Source: Cytobacillus sp. S13-E01 (GTDB taxonomy: Bacteria > Bacillota > Bacilli > Bacillales > Bacillaceae_L). Taken from it: a stretch of 32,881 bases of DNA. The first letter of the stretch is position 1. Each line of letters begins with the position of its first letter. The notes under the pieces are model-generated. The model was not told the origin of the DNA. It searched no databases and saw only the letters and a list, made by a program, of their open reading frames with translations. Shown piece by piece: positions 7,114-14,918 of the stretch. A program made the position numbers and the translations under genes. The stretch lies in contig NZ_JARFVC010000042.1 in NCBI RefSeq assembly GCF_029193815.1, positions 1-32,881 of the forward strand, given 5' to 3'.

Positions 7114-8646
7114 TTGACCGTCAAAATTTCCAGCATCGGTTTAAAAGGACTTGAAGGCTATCGCGTGCAGGTTCAGGTACATGTTTCAGAAGGTAAGGAG
7201 TCAATGGTGATTGTTGGTCTGCCAGATACTTCCGTAAAGGAATCGAAGGAAAGGGTACTATCGGCGATCCATACACTAGGCTGTAATGTGTCGGAACAGA
7301 AGATTGTTGTAAACCTATCACCGTCAGAGCAAAAGAAAAACGGACCATTTTTTGATGTAGCCATGGCCATTGGCATTTTAAAAGAGAGGGGTGAGTTAAA
7401 AGGGAGTATTTCAGAAGACTCAGTGTTTATTGGAGCATTAGCTTTAGATGGTACAATAGAGAAGGTTGAAGGAATGCTTCCGGCACTCATCGCAGCCAAA
7501 TCATTAGGATTCAAGAGAGTTTATTTACCATATGATCCGTTTATCCCGTTAGAAATGTTTGGTGGCTTAGAATGTGTTGTTGTTCAACATATTCATGAGG
7601 TAGTACAACACCTATCAGGACAGACTTTACTTCCACTTCATAACCACAAAGAATCCATCGACCTTGTATCTGAAACGTTTGAACATCCTAAGGATTTTTT
7701 GGATATCATTGGCCATGAACAAGCAAAGCAAGCATTTGAGATTGCAGCTGCAGGTGATCATAATGTTTTAATGAGTGGCCCTCCAGGCTGCGGGAAAAGC
7801 CTTCTTGCTGAAACGTTTCCTTCCATTTTACCGACTCTAACACAAGAGGCACAGCTAGAGGTGCTAAGCTTATACCAGCTCGCAAAGGAAAAACTTATTT
7901 CTCCACGAATTGCTCCTTATCGCAATCCTCATCATTCTTCATCAGCTATTTCAATCATTGGTGGAGGCACTTTTCCAAAACCAGGAGAAATATCACTCGC
8001 CCACCGTGGGGTCCTATTTCTTGATGAAATGGCAGAGTTTCCAAAGAAAACTTTGGACATGTTAAGGCAGCCATTAGAAGCGGGTAAGGTCACGATTAGC
8101 AGGGCACAATCTACTGTTACCTACCCATCATCATTCATCCTCATCGCAGCCATGAACCCTTGTCCATGCGGTTTTCTCGGTTCCAATACACGCTACTGTA
8201 CCTGTACCAACAAACAAATCCAATCCTACCAAAACAGAATCTCCGGTCCTATTCTTGACCGGATGGATATCCTCCTTTTTTTACAACCTGTTAACTTAGA
8301 TCAGCCGTCAGAAGGAAGAGTAAGTTCCGCAGCTATCCGAATGAGGGTTGAAGAGGCTCGGAAAAGACAATATGAACGATATCAATCCCAAGTAACAAAT
8401 GCAAAGGTCCCCTTTGAAAAGTTATCCTCAACCAGCCGATTAAAAGAGAGTCAGTTGAAAATGATCAGACATGTTTCATCTAAACAACAATGGAGCAATA
8501 GGGTTCAAATCAAAATTATTCGTCTGGCACGAACCATCTCCGATCTAGAAGGTAGCCGAGAAATCACAGATGAATCTGTTTGGAAGGCAATCACATTACG
8601 CCGTGAAAATCATCATAAAGAACAAGTGAAGGTAGGGAAAAGATAA
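7114..8646 (+). CDS. comM: YifB/ComM-family Mg-chelatase-like AAA+ ATPase
   Basis: 510 aa, full length. Start TTG 7114 follows AAAGGAGG at 7098-7105. The N-terminal ~170 residues form the Lon-protease-like/ChlI domain (VGLPDTSVKESKERV, NLSPSEQKKNGPFFD). Walker A is GPPGCGKS (222-229), Walker B is LFLDE (301-305), NPCPCGFLG and a Cys cluster follow near 350-365, and an arginine-finger-like LDRMD sits near 385. The C-terminal Mg-chelatase helical domain ends the protein. ComM homologues are hexameric helicases that promote branch migration during natural transformation. The RAYT gene follows after 29 bases on the same strand. Leader and 5' fragments of this gene are scattered in the window. It is the only intact competence-type gene here. 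Confidence 0.92.
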   Translation: MTVKISSIGLKGLEGYRVQVQVHVSEGKESMVIVGLPDTSVKESKERVLSAIHTLGCNVSEQKIVVNLSPSEQKKNGPFFDVAMAIGILKERGELKGSISEDSVFIGALALDGTIEKVEGMLPALIAAKSLGFKRVYLPYDPFIPLEMFGGLECVVVQHIHEVVQHLSGQTLLPLHNHKESIDLVSETFEHPKDFLDIIGHEQAKQAFEIAAAGDHNVLMSGPPGCGKSLLAETFPSILPTLTQEAQLEVLSLYQLAKEKLISPRIAPYRNPHHSSSAISIIGGGTFPKPGEISLAHRGVLFLDEMAEFPKKTLDMLRQPLEAGKVTISRAQSTVTYPSSFILIAAMNPCPCGFLGSNTRYCTCTNKQIQSYQNRISGPILDRMDILLFLQPVNLDQPSEGRVSSAAIRMRVEEARKRQYERYQSQVTNAKVPFEKLSSTSRLKESQLKMIRHVSSKQQWSNRVQIKIIRLARTISDLEGSREITDESVWKAITLRRENHHKEQVKVGKR

Positions 8647-8675
8647 TATGAATTTGATAGTTAGTGAGAAAAGCT

Positions 8676-9452
8676 ATGCCGCGTGAAGCTAGAGAGAAAA
8701 GTAAAACCGGAATCTATCATATCATTTGGAGAGGTGCGAATAGGCAGGACATCTTTCATGACGATGATGACCGGATAAGATTTCTGGTTGTCTTTCAAAA
8801 GTATAAAATCAAATATGGAATGACCGTATATGCTTGGTGTCTGATGAGTAATCATGTGCATCTACTAATAAAAGAAGGAAATGAAGATCTATCAATTACA
8901 ATGAAACGAATTGGAGTGAGCTATGTCAAGTATTACAACTGGAAATACAGAACAACAGGACATCTGTTTCAGGATCGATTTAAAAGTGAAAGCGTTGAAA
9001 ATAAGAAATATCTACTCATAGTTGTTAGATATATTCACCAAAATCCAGTTAAAGCAAGAATGGTTCATCAACCTGATGAATGGAGATGGAGTAGCTGTCG
9101 TGAATACTATGGTAGAAGCAATTTTCCAAAGAACTTGTTGGATGGAGATTACGTGTTAAGCATGTTTTCTGCAGATAGTGAGCTAGCTAGAAAGAGATTC
9201 AAAGAATTTAATGAAAGAATAAATAATGATCAATGTCTAAATGAAGGAGAGTATAAAAATAGACTAACAGACGAAGAAGCAAGGTTGGAGATTAAGAAAC
9301 GGCTAGGTACAATCGAAATCGCACAGGTAAAGAGTTTACCTAAGGTAAAAAGAACTGAAGTGCTGCGAAAAGTAAAAGCGATTGAAGGGTTGTCGCTGAG
9401 ACAGGCTGCGAGGATTTTTGGGATTTCTTTGAGTCTTGTTTTTAAGGCGTAA
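8676..9452 (+). CDS. rayt: RAYT: REP-associated Y1 (HUH) transposase, intact
   Basis: 258 aa. ATG 8676 gives the usual start MPREAREKSKTGIYHI; GTG 8664 is possible but atypical. The HUH motif is SNHVHLL with His60/His62. RYIHQNPVKA places the catalytic Tyr at 119, aligned with Tyr115 of E. coli TnpA-REP. WRWSSCREYY follows, and the C-terminus ends in a helix-turn-helix (LSLRQAARIFGISLSLVF). RAYTs nick and rejoin single strands at REP hairpins and are held to spread REP elements. Abundant REP-A, two truncated RAYT relatives and REP-ended MITEs nearby make REP-A the likely substrate. It follows comM closely; co-transcription is likely, since no terminator lies between them. Confidence 0.92.
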   Translation: MPREAREKSKTGIYHIIWRGANRQDIFHDDDDRIRFLVVFQKYKIKYGMTVYAWCLMSNHVHLLIKEGNEDLSITMKRIGVSYVKYYNWKYRTTGHLFQDRFKSESVENKKYLLIVVRYIHQNPVKARMVHQPDEWRWSSCREYYGRSNFPKNLLDGDYVLSMFSADSELARKRFKEFNERINNDQCLNEGEYKNRLTDEEARLEIKKRLGTIEIAQVKSLPKVKRTEVLRKVKAIEGLSLRQAARIFGISLSLVFKA

Positions 9453-9631
9453 TGAACTTGATTGATTTTTTTCAAGGAACATAGGTCCAGTTACTGTGAA
9501 TGTTTGATTTTTACTTTGTCAAAAGCCAGGTAGTATAAACTGTATATTCAATTAGCTATAGAAAATTGAAGAAGAAACGGAGAAACCGTTTCCGTAATAT
9601 GTATTCTAGTAATTTTAAATTGGTTAATATT

Positions 9632-9790
9632 TCAATTAAGGCTATATACTATAGTGACCGCATTCCCCCTCATTTTCATATAGTATATGGTAGATTTATT
9701 ACTCGTATTTAGATCATATTGGAGAATATATGAAAGCGTGGGACGATTGTATGGCAAACGCCAGCCAAGTAAGGTTCCACCTCTCTACTA
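9632..9790 (+). pseudogene. Broken DUF4160 gene
   Basis: The frame from 9632 reads SIKAIYYSDRIPPHFHIVYG, with the YYSDRIPPHFH signature of DUF4160, and meets TAG at 9710. A shifted frame then continues EYMKAWDDCMANASQ, like the C-terminal helix of that family. The middle segment is shortened and no clear start is left. DUF4160 commonly precedes DUF2442 as a toxin-antitoxin-like pair, which is the arrangement here. Confidence 0.6.
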
Positions 9791-9802
9791 GGAGGTGTAT
9801 TT

Positions 9803-10120
9803 ATGGTTCTAATTAAAAAGGCCCAAGCAGTGCCAGGTTTGGATGGATGGTTACTTGTTGAGTTTTCTGATGGCAATCGCAAATTCGTGGATATCACTCC
9901 GCATATGGAGGGTGTGTTAGAGAAATTGAAAGACCCTGAATTCTTTAAACAGGTGTTTGTTGATGAAGAGTTGAGGACAGTATCTTGGCCAGGAGAACTA
10001 GATATAGACCCTGACAATTTATATGAAGAGGGAATTCCAATTAAGGCAGTTGAAAATCTGACTAATGCAGTTAAAACAAAAGTTACTTTTGTAGACTTTA
10101 TTGATCAACAAAGGGCGTAG
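9803..10120 (+). CDS. DUF2442-family protein
   Basis: 105 aa. AGGAGGTGTATTT stands before ATG 9803. LLVEFSDGNRKFVDITP, a central FKQVFVDEELRTVSWP and ELDIDPDNLYEEG match the DUF2442 fold: a small sheet with the W-x-G-(E/I)-D-x-x-P-D-x-LY ending. The family is usually paired with DUF4160 and thought to be an antitoxin or DNA-binding partner. Here the partner is broken, so this is an orphan member. The frame stops right before a REP-A-like palindrome. Confidence 0.82.
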   Translation: MVLIKKAQAVPGLDGWLLVEFSDGNRKFVDITPHMEGVLEKLKDPEFFKQVFVDEELRTVSWPGELDIDPDNLYEEGIPIKAVENLTNAVKTKVTFVDFIDQQRA

Positions 10121-10124
10121 ATAT

Positions 10125-10194
10125 GGAAACACAGGGACCTCTTGTTTCTTTCGTTTGGCTAAACGAAGCAAACACTAGGACCGTCCCGGTGTTT
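10125..10194. repeat. Long hairpin built of two inverted REP-A halves
   Basis: GGAAACACAGGGACC at the left and GGTCCTAGTGTTT-type sequence inverted at the right (ACCGTCCCGGTGTTTT) enclose CTTTCGTTT-GGCT-AAACGAAG. The whole 70 bp folds into one nearly continuous stem with a GGCT loop. It is a head-to-head REP pair (BIME-like) and may also end the DUF2442 transcript. Confidence 0.7.
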
Positions 10195-10620
10195 TCTTGT
10201 GTCTTAGTTTTATACCAAGTATCTGTTTGAATCTCTTTTTTTCTTCCAAGTGGAGATCCCCTTTTTAAAACTATTATCTAGTTAGGAAAATGGAGACTAC
10301 ACTGACAAAAAGGCACATTGTGTTTAGATATAAGATTATATTAGAAAAATGTGATTTATTACTATGCTCATGGTTTTTATGTTTAAAACAAGATGAATAG
10401 TACATTTGACCTTTGATTGAAAGGGATAAACTCCCTTTTGTGAGGAAAAACCATTCTTGTAGTAGATTACATAAGGTCTAGATCAGAGTAGTTGGATGAT
10501 CTTGCGAAACATCGTTTACGATTCGAAAAAAGAGAAACAGTGCACTGTCCCTCTTTTTAAGCTTGCTCAGTGTCAATATTTATCCCTTTTTATAATAAGG
10601 CTAGGGGACTGTCTCTTTAG
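10195..10620. other. Gene-free gap with a short remnant of the 23993-type gene
   Basis: No frame of note. At 10486-10520, TAGTTGGATGATCTTGCGAA and the next bases match the 3' end of the gene at 23993-24838 (minus sense), a relic of about 35 bp. CAGTGCACTGTCCCTC near 10541 and GGGGACTGTCTC near 10604 are weak REP-B-like pieces. Confidence 0.5.
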
Positions 10621-10622
10621 TA

Positions 10623-11135
10623 TCAAGTAATACTACTATCCATCTCCTCAATGTTCTGCCTCAGCTTTTTCATCGCTTCTCTACCCCATGATTTGACGGC
10701 TTGTTCAGTGACGCCATGCTCAAGAGCAATATCTTTGTTTTTCTTATCTTCAATGAACTTGCCTTTTACCCACTTCAATTGGTTTTCTGATAGACCTTCA
10801 CAGTATGTTGTTAGAATATCTTCTTCAATCTCGACCTCAGCACTCTCATCTATGACATCTAGTTGGCTATCATATTGGGTGGTTAGATTGCGGTCATGAA
10901 ATTGATTTTCTTTCGATAGACTGGCCAAGACTTTTCCTCTTATCGTAGAAAAGGCAAATGTAGAAAAGCTTCCTTTTTCAGTATTAAAACGGGTTTGTGC
11001 CTCCCATAATCCAATCAGCCCCACTTGATAATAGATGTCATGCTCTCGGTAAATATGAACAGTTTTTAACACATGCAAAATAAGTGGATGATGCAACTCT
11101 ACTAATCTCTCAAAAGGCATTTCCTGAATGTTCAC
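10623..11135 (-). CDS. Small sigma-70-family RNA polymerase sigma factor
   Basis: 170 aa. GTG start at 11135 after AAAGGAAG. The region 2-like part (residues ~15-75) includes YYQVGLIGLWEAQTRFN and SFSTFAFSTIRGKVL, the core-binding and -10 recognition segments. Region 4 (residues ~115-160) is LSENQLKWVKGKFIEDKK then IALEHGVTEQAVKSWGREAM, a helix-turn-helix for the -35. Domain 3 is missing, as in ECF-like and SigO/Spo0H-like short factors. No anti-sigma gene is adjacent. A fragment of the 23993-type gene lies 200 bp upstream, hinting that this factor once belonged beside that locus. It is a candidate for reading the bipartite leaders at 24847 and 25089; this is inference. Confidence 0.85.
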   Translation of the reverse strand: MNIQEMPFERLVELHHPLILHVLKTVHIYREHDIYYQVGLIGLWEAQTRFNTEKGSFSTFAFSTIRGKVLASLSKENQFHDRNLTTQYDSQLDVIDESAEVEIEEDILTTYCEGLSENQLKWVKGKFIEDKKNKDIALEHGVTEQAVKSWGREAMKKLRQNIEEMDSSIT

Positions 11136-11334
11136 TTGTAACTTCCTTTAAGGAAGCGCGCTTACCATGTATTCCGCCGGTAGCTTTACAATAATTCAAA
11201 TGAACATAGACGTCTAAATTAAGAATAGTACGTATATCCAGACAAAGAGCAGCCAAATATTACGTATGCCTAGTGAATACGTAAAATATGAGATGGGAAA
11301 GAGGCTTGTTATTCTATGTATCTATTCTTTTAAA

Positions 11335-11506
11335 TTAAAAAAGTAATTCCCTCATAAGAGCAAGATTTGAGTGGTTTGGATGATCTTGAGAAACATCGAT
11401 TACGTTTTCACTTGTTTCCTCTAGATCAGATAACTCCTGGTAAAACAATTCGTCCAACTTTTTAGTTAGGATACCGTAGTAATAGGCAATAGGATTATGC
11501 ACCTTA
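11335..11506 (-). pseudogene. 3' fragment of a second copy of the 23993-24838 gene
   Basis: Translates as KVHNPIAYYYGILTKKL, a diverged linker, and VSQDHPNHSNLALMRELLF before TAA, closely matching the C-terminal ~57 residues of the intact protein. It ends exactly where REP-A begins at 11508, so the upstream part was lost at a REP. Confidence 0.85.
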
Positions 11507-11507
11507 A

Positions 11508-11765
11508 GGAAACACCGGGACGGAGCTCGTGTTTACCTAATTATTCCCATTCCGACTAATTTACAAATATTTTTTTTCAGGAAAACTAGAAGTGATTTAG
11601 AATCAGTTGTTGAATATCAATAAAGAACCGCACAAACTGCTTTTCTTAAATACTTTCATTTTCACTCACCCACTCTTTTATTCTCCAATCGAATCTACAA
11701 ACATTCATTTTATTTATTTAAAATTATCATCTTTTTTGAAACACGAGGACCGTCCCCGTGTTTCC
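11508..11765. mobile_element. REP-ended MITE 1 carrying the comM leader
   Basis: Left end GGAAACACCGGGACGG...CTCGTGTTT; right end GAAACACGAGGACC-GTCCCCGTGTTTCC, the inverted left end. The interior matches the comM leader from the tail CTAATTATT to CATCTTTTTT, stopping just before the comM SD. There is no coding capacity. The three copies (also 13469, 15591) share these junctions, so they moved as a unit rather than arising separately. Confidence 0.8.
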
Positions 11766-11925
11766 CGTGTTTCCCTTAAGACAGGCACCATGCCCTGTTC
11801 ACGTGACAAATAAAGACCTGTCCCTTTTTCCTTTCAAGGGAACCTCCCATGTTCTGATTTGTTAATTATTCGTATTAGAACCACTTCGTGTTTCGTTGTA
11901 TAATAACAATAGGAGGTGAAGCAAA

Positions 11926-12150
11926 ATGGTAGAAGAAAGATTAGAAAGAATGGAAAATATGATCTCACAATTAGTACAGATGGTAGGCAATATGAATGGA
12001 AGACTTCAAAAAATTGAAGAGAATAGTGAAGAGCGCCATGTTCAACTAGTTGATCAATTAAAGCAACTAGAAATAGATCAAGATTATATTTGGGAAAAAG
12101 CAGCCAGAAATGAAAGAGAGATCGAAAATATAAAAAGAAGACTTGGTTAG
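11926..12150 (+). CDS. Small coiled-coil protein, function unknown
   Basis: 74 aa, start after AGGAGGTGAAGCAAA. Heptad spacing of hydrophobic residues runs through MENMISQLVQMVGNMNGRL and VDQLKQLEIDQDYI, with charged residues elsewhere and a basic end (NIKRRLG). The whole protein is predicted helical. No signal or membrane segment. TTGTATAAT at 11897-11904 is a possible -10 but lies very near the SD. Similar short coiled-coil proteins are common in Bacillus; I know no function. Confidence 0.65.
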   Translation: MVEERLERMENMISQLVQMVGNMNGRLQKIEENSEERHVQLVDQLKQLEIDQDYIWEKAARNEREIENIKRRLG

Positions 12151-12252
12151 AATTCCCCCAAAAGTAAAACTTCTTTGTATTTCATGGAATCCTTCCCCAT
12201 GGCTCTTCCTCAAATTGACCTAGCCTCTAATACACTCAATCTAGAAACATCT

Positions 12253-12414
12253 GAAACATCGGGACGGATCTCGTGTTTCCCTAATTACTTCAATTTGGTT
12301 AAATTATGAGGGACAAGGGAACAGGTCCTTGTTCCACTATTTTTTTCCAAAAACTTCTAACGACATAGCATAAAGCACGAAAGCGCATTAGTTTAGTCAG
12401 GTTCGTGGATGAAT
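12253..12414. repeat. Composite repeat copy A: REP-A, REP-B and an IS21 end
   Basis: Closely matches 21905-22065. Order: REP-A with its tail, REP-B-like GGGACAAGGGAACAGGTCC, TTCCAAAAACTTCTAACGAC, the small hairpin GCACGAAAGCGC, then GTTCGTGGATGAAT. The last segment is the minus-strand 3' end of an istB gene in copy B, so this repeat includes an IS21-family terminus. Confidence 0.75.
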
Positions 12415-12494
12415 AGTCTGTTCTCTTGTTTTGGATGCAGTGTCACACCCCGGATAAACTAGTTTAAAGGTTTTTTTTACATAACCACAAAAAA

Positions 12495-12866
12495 TCATGC
12501 TGTTGTCTGATTAGTAAACTGCAGTATACAAATTGCAGCTCTTTGCATTTGCTTTTGTATTGTATAGTGTGATTCATTCATAGATAGATACTGTTCATTT
12601 TTAAAGAGGATGTTTGATTGAGTTGTAGCATCTTTTTGGATGTTGGATAGGGGATTGATAGGTATCGGAACTTTCTGCATGGCCCCTGTTAGATGAGTAA
12701 CGACTTTCTTTCTTCCTTCATAGGTTGATCCACCGTCTAGACAGGCTTCTTTTATTATTTGTGACGGTGTTTGCCTAACAGAAAGCTGACGACTTTGCTC
12801 TATTACGATCGTGGAATAGTCCGGATGGACAACGGGTAAAATTTGGGGACAGGTCCCTTGTCCCAA
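12495..12866 (-). pseudogene. comK-like gene, copy 1 (5' truncated, internal deletion)
   Basis: Residues LPVVHPDYSTIVIEQSRQL, SYEGRKK-type STYEGRKKVVTHLTG and KVPIPINPLSNI match the ComK family and the copy at 15427. The first ~18 residues are replaced: the frame opens at a TTG inside a REP-B palindrome (12845-12864) and reads MGQGTCPQ from it. About 30 residues after SNI, including the conserved FAFPT-S-CSWI segment, are deleted. ComK is the DNA-binding master activator of competence in Bacillus. This copy lacks conserved parts and is very unlikely to work. Confidence 0.8.
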
Positions 12867-13160
12867 ACTGGTGCCGGTGGCACCACTCGAATAATCTGAC
12901 CCCGGGAATATAAAGCACGACAGTGCTAGATGAAGAAATGGAGTAATATATTTTTCTATTATGCTACTGTACTGATTGTAACGCAGTGAGTTTGTTCCTG
13001 TATCTACCAGGGATTAAGAGATCAATTGAATAACTCTGAGGAGAGAAAGATTTTCATTTGTTGATTATTTGAATTAGTATTTGATAGAATGAAAGTGCAA
13101 CTGAATATTGTGAGGGTGGTTGGTTGTCATTCTTCTTTCCATTTTGGGAAGGAGGTGATA
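12867..13160. other. Gap upstream of the 50-aa gene, with palindromes
   Basis: Holds GGTGCC-GGT-GGCACC (12870-12884), a CACGACAGTG-type short hairpin near 12916, and a possible promoter TTGATT (13061-13066)-18 bp-TAGAAT (13085-13090). I see no gene before 13164. Confidence 0.5.
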
Positions 13161-13163
13161 ATC

Positions 13164-13316
13164 ATGGAAACATTTCTTGAAATCATTCGTGAAATTTTGA
13201 AGGGGATTGTGCGAGAAGTTGCTGCACATGTCTTTCGAAAAAACGTACTAGATAACAAGAAAACCACCCTACGCCGTCGCAAGCTAAAGGGTGGTTCTCG
13301 AAAAACTAACAAGTAA
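13164..13316 (+). CDS. 50-aa basic amphipathic protein, function unknown
   Basis: Start ATG 13164 after AAGGAGGTGATAATC, a near-ideal SD; the longer frame from 13089 has none. METFLEIIREILKGIVREVA forms an amphipathic helix, and the C-terminal half is strongly basic (TTLRRRKLKGGSRKTNK). A good terminator follows. It may bind nucleic acid or membrane surfaces. I do not recognise a family. Confidence 0.68.
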   Translation: METFLEIIREILKGIVREVAAHVFRKNVLDNKKTTLRRRKLKGGSRKTNK

Positions 13317-13353
13317 TTTTGACAACCATCACCCAGACGGTAGAGGTTGCAGG

Positions 13354-13385
13354 GAGAAGCGCTACCAACGCTTCTCTTTTTATTA
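13354..13385 (+). terminator. Terminator of the 50-aa gene
   Basis: GAGAAGCG (13354-13361), loop CTACCAA, CGCTTCTC (13369-13376), then a T-rich tail. Confidence 0.88.
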
Positions 13386-13468
13386 TTTCTTATTATACAT
13401 GAAATAAACCCTGAAATAAAGTATATGAAATGACAAACGCAAAAACTGGCTTTTCACAAACTGCCCGA

Positions 13469-13728
13469 GGAAACACGGGGATGGATCTCGTGTTTCCTTA
13501 ATTATTCCCATTCCGACTAATTTACAAATATTTTTCTTTTTCAGGAAAACTAGAAGGGATTTAGAACCAGTTGTTGAATATCAATAAAGAACCGCACAAA
13601 CTGCTTTTCTTCAATACTTTCATTTTCACTCACCCCCTCTTTTATTCTCCAATCGAATTTACAAACATTCATTTTATTTATTAAATTAATCATCTTTTTT
13701 GAAACACGAGGACCGTCCCCATGTTTCC
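13469..13728. mobile_element. REP-ended MITE 2 carrying the comM leader
   Basis: GGAAACACGGGGATGG at the left and GAAACACGAGGACC-GTCCCCATGTTTCC inverted at the right, with the comM leader between in the same orientation as MITEs 1 and 3. It lies directly before the HEPN/MNT promoter. Confidence 0.8.
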
Positions 13729-13781
13729 ATCCTCTCTTTATAATCACACCACCCGAAGGACTTCTCCCGCATGTCTAAGCA

Positions 13782-13810
13782 TTGTTGTTTAAATGCGGTA
13801 GATGTATAAT
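13782..13810 (+). promoter_or_regulatory. Promoter of the HEPN/MNT operon
   Basis: TTGTTG (13782-13787), 17-bp spacer, TATAAT (13805-13810). The start codon is 38 bases further on, behind AGAAGGGGATGAG. Confidence 0.65.
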
Positions 13811-13847
13811 ATAGAAAAAGGACAATGATTTAGAAGGGGATGAGAAA

Positions 13848-14243
13848 GTGAGTAATCGTAAGCTGTTGCAAAGCATGGGTAATTTAGAACAAGCACTTAC
13901 AAGACTTGAGGAAGCCCTTGCGGAAGATTTATCGAATAGTTTATTAGTTGACGGGACGATTCAACGGTTTGAATTTACAATTGAACTCTACTGGAAAACA
14001 CTCAAACGAATATTAGCTTCTGAAGGGATAGAAACAAAGACACCAAGAGAAACCCTCAAAGAAGCGTATCAAATTGGGTGGCTTAATGATGAAATTGCTT
14101 GGCTTCAAATGCTAAAGGACAGAAACGAAACTTCACATACATATGATGAAGAAGCAGCACTTAAGATTTTGCATAACATCAAAGAGTATTTTCCGGAAAT
14201 GAAGTCCACGCTCAATATCTTACGAAAAAAAGTAGGCAAATAA
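13848..14243 (+). CDS. hepT: HEPN toxin of a HEPN/MNT module (HI0074-like)
   Basis: 131 aa. GTG start behind AAGGGGATGAG. It is helical throughout, with LVDGTIQRFEFTIELYWKT and TPRETLKEAYQIGWL as in nucleotidyltransferase substrate-binding/HEPN proteins. RNETSHTY (residues 92-99) fits the HEPN RNase motif RX4HXY exactly: Arg92, His97, Tyr99. In studied HepT/MntA systems this RNase is silenced when MntA adds AMP units to that Tyr. The mntA gene follows after one base, and both have an upstream promoter. All key residues are intact, so this module is probably active. Confidence 0.88.
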   Translation: MSNRKLLQSMGNLEQALTRLEEALAEDLSNSLLVDGTIQRFEFTIELYWKTLKRILASEGIETKTPRETLKEAYQIGWLNDEIAWLQMLKDRNETSHTYDEEAALKILHNIKEYFPEMKSTLNILRKKVGK

Positions 14244-14244
14244 A

Positions 14245-14541
14245 ATGCTTGCATCTAACTTAATATCTCAAATAACTTCAATAGCAACAAGATTCCCCAA
14301 TATAAAAAAGATACTTTTGTTTGGCTCGAGAGCCTATGGTGACCACAGGGCACGATCGGATATTGATTTGGCTATAATAGCACCCAATATATCCTCAATG
14401 GACTGGTTAACATTTACAGATATGATAGAAGAAGAGTTAGAAACACTCTTGAAAATAGATGTAATAAATCTATCGTTAGCACCAAAAAAGCTTAAAGATG
14501 AAGTAGATAATTGCCATGTTGTATTATACGAAAAGTCGTAG
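14245..14541 (+). CDS. mntA: MntA-like minimal nucleotidyltransferase antitoxin
   Basis: 98 aa. LFGSRAYGDHRARSDIDLAI contains GSX10DXD exactly (Gly27-Ser28, Asp39, Asp41), the catalytic core of minimal nucleotidyltransferases. A third acidic residue is likely in LLKIDVINLS near 72. The gene has no strong SD and starts one base after the HEPN stop, so translational coupling is likely. Its role is to AMPylate and neutralise the HEPN partner. Confidence 0.88.
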   Translation: MLASNLISQITSIATRFPNIKKILLFGSRAYGDHRARSDIDLAIIAPNISSMDWLTFTDMIEEELETLLKIDVINLSLAPKKLKDEVDNCHVVLYEKS

Positions 14542-14760
14542 TTTGGGTACAGTCACCGCCCGAAACTTGTCGGAGTGGAAACACGGGGACGGTACTCGTG
14601 TTCGCCTAATTATTTCCATTAGGCTAATTTATAAATATTTTTGATTTTTCAGGAAAACTAGAAAAGGTCCAAGGGGACAGTTACCTCGTCCCATTACCAT
14701 GTACACATGTTACGTTTTAATTTTGGGTACATATCACCACGAATAAGCTTGTTTAGTAGG
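14541..14760. repeat. REP-C, REP-A, REP-B, REP-C cluster
   Basis: GGGTACAGTCACCGCCCGAA at 14545-14564 (REP-C), GGAAACACGGGGACGG at 14577 (REP-A with leader-like tail), AGGGGACAGTTACCTCGTCCC-type REP-B near 14672-14694, and GGGTACATATCACCACGAAT at 14725-14744 (REP-C). From 14760 to 14918 I see nothing recognisable. Confidence 0.6.
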
Positions 14761-14918
14761 TTGTCCACATCATATGGATGTTGTTAGAGTCATGGTGTAC
14801 CACTTTGAGAATAGTATTACTTTTATCAAGAATTAAGAATAAGCGCCCCCAATTGTTAGTCAGACAATCCGGGGTGTGTTCATTTAACTATCGCTTTAAC
14901 ATTAATTGGTTAGTTAAA

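Noticed and set aside
13089-13163. Upstream extension of the 50-aa gene
   Set aside because: The internal ATG at 13164 has a near-ideal SD and the extension covers the probable 5' leader.
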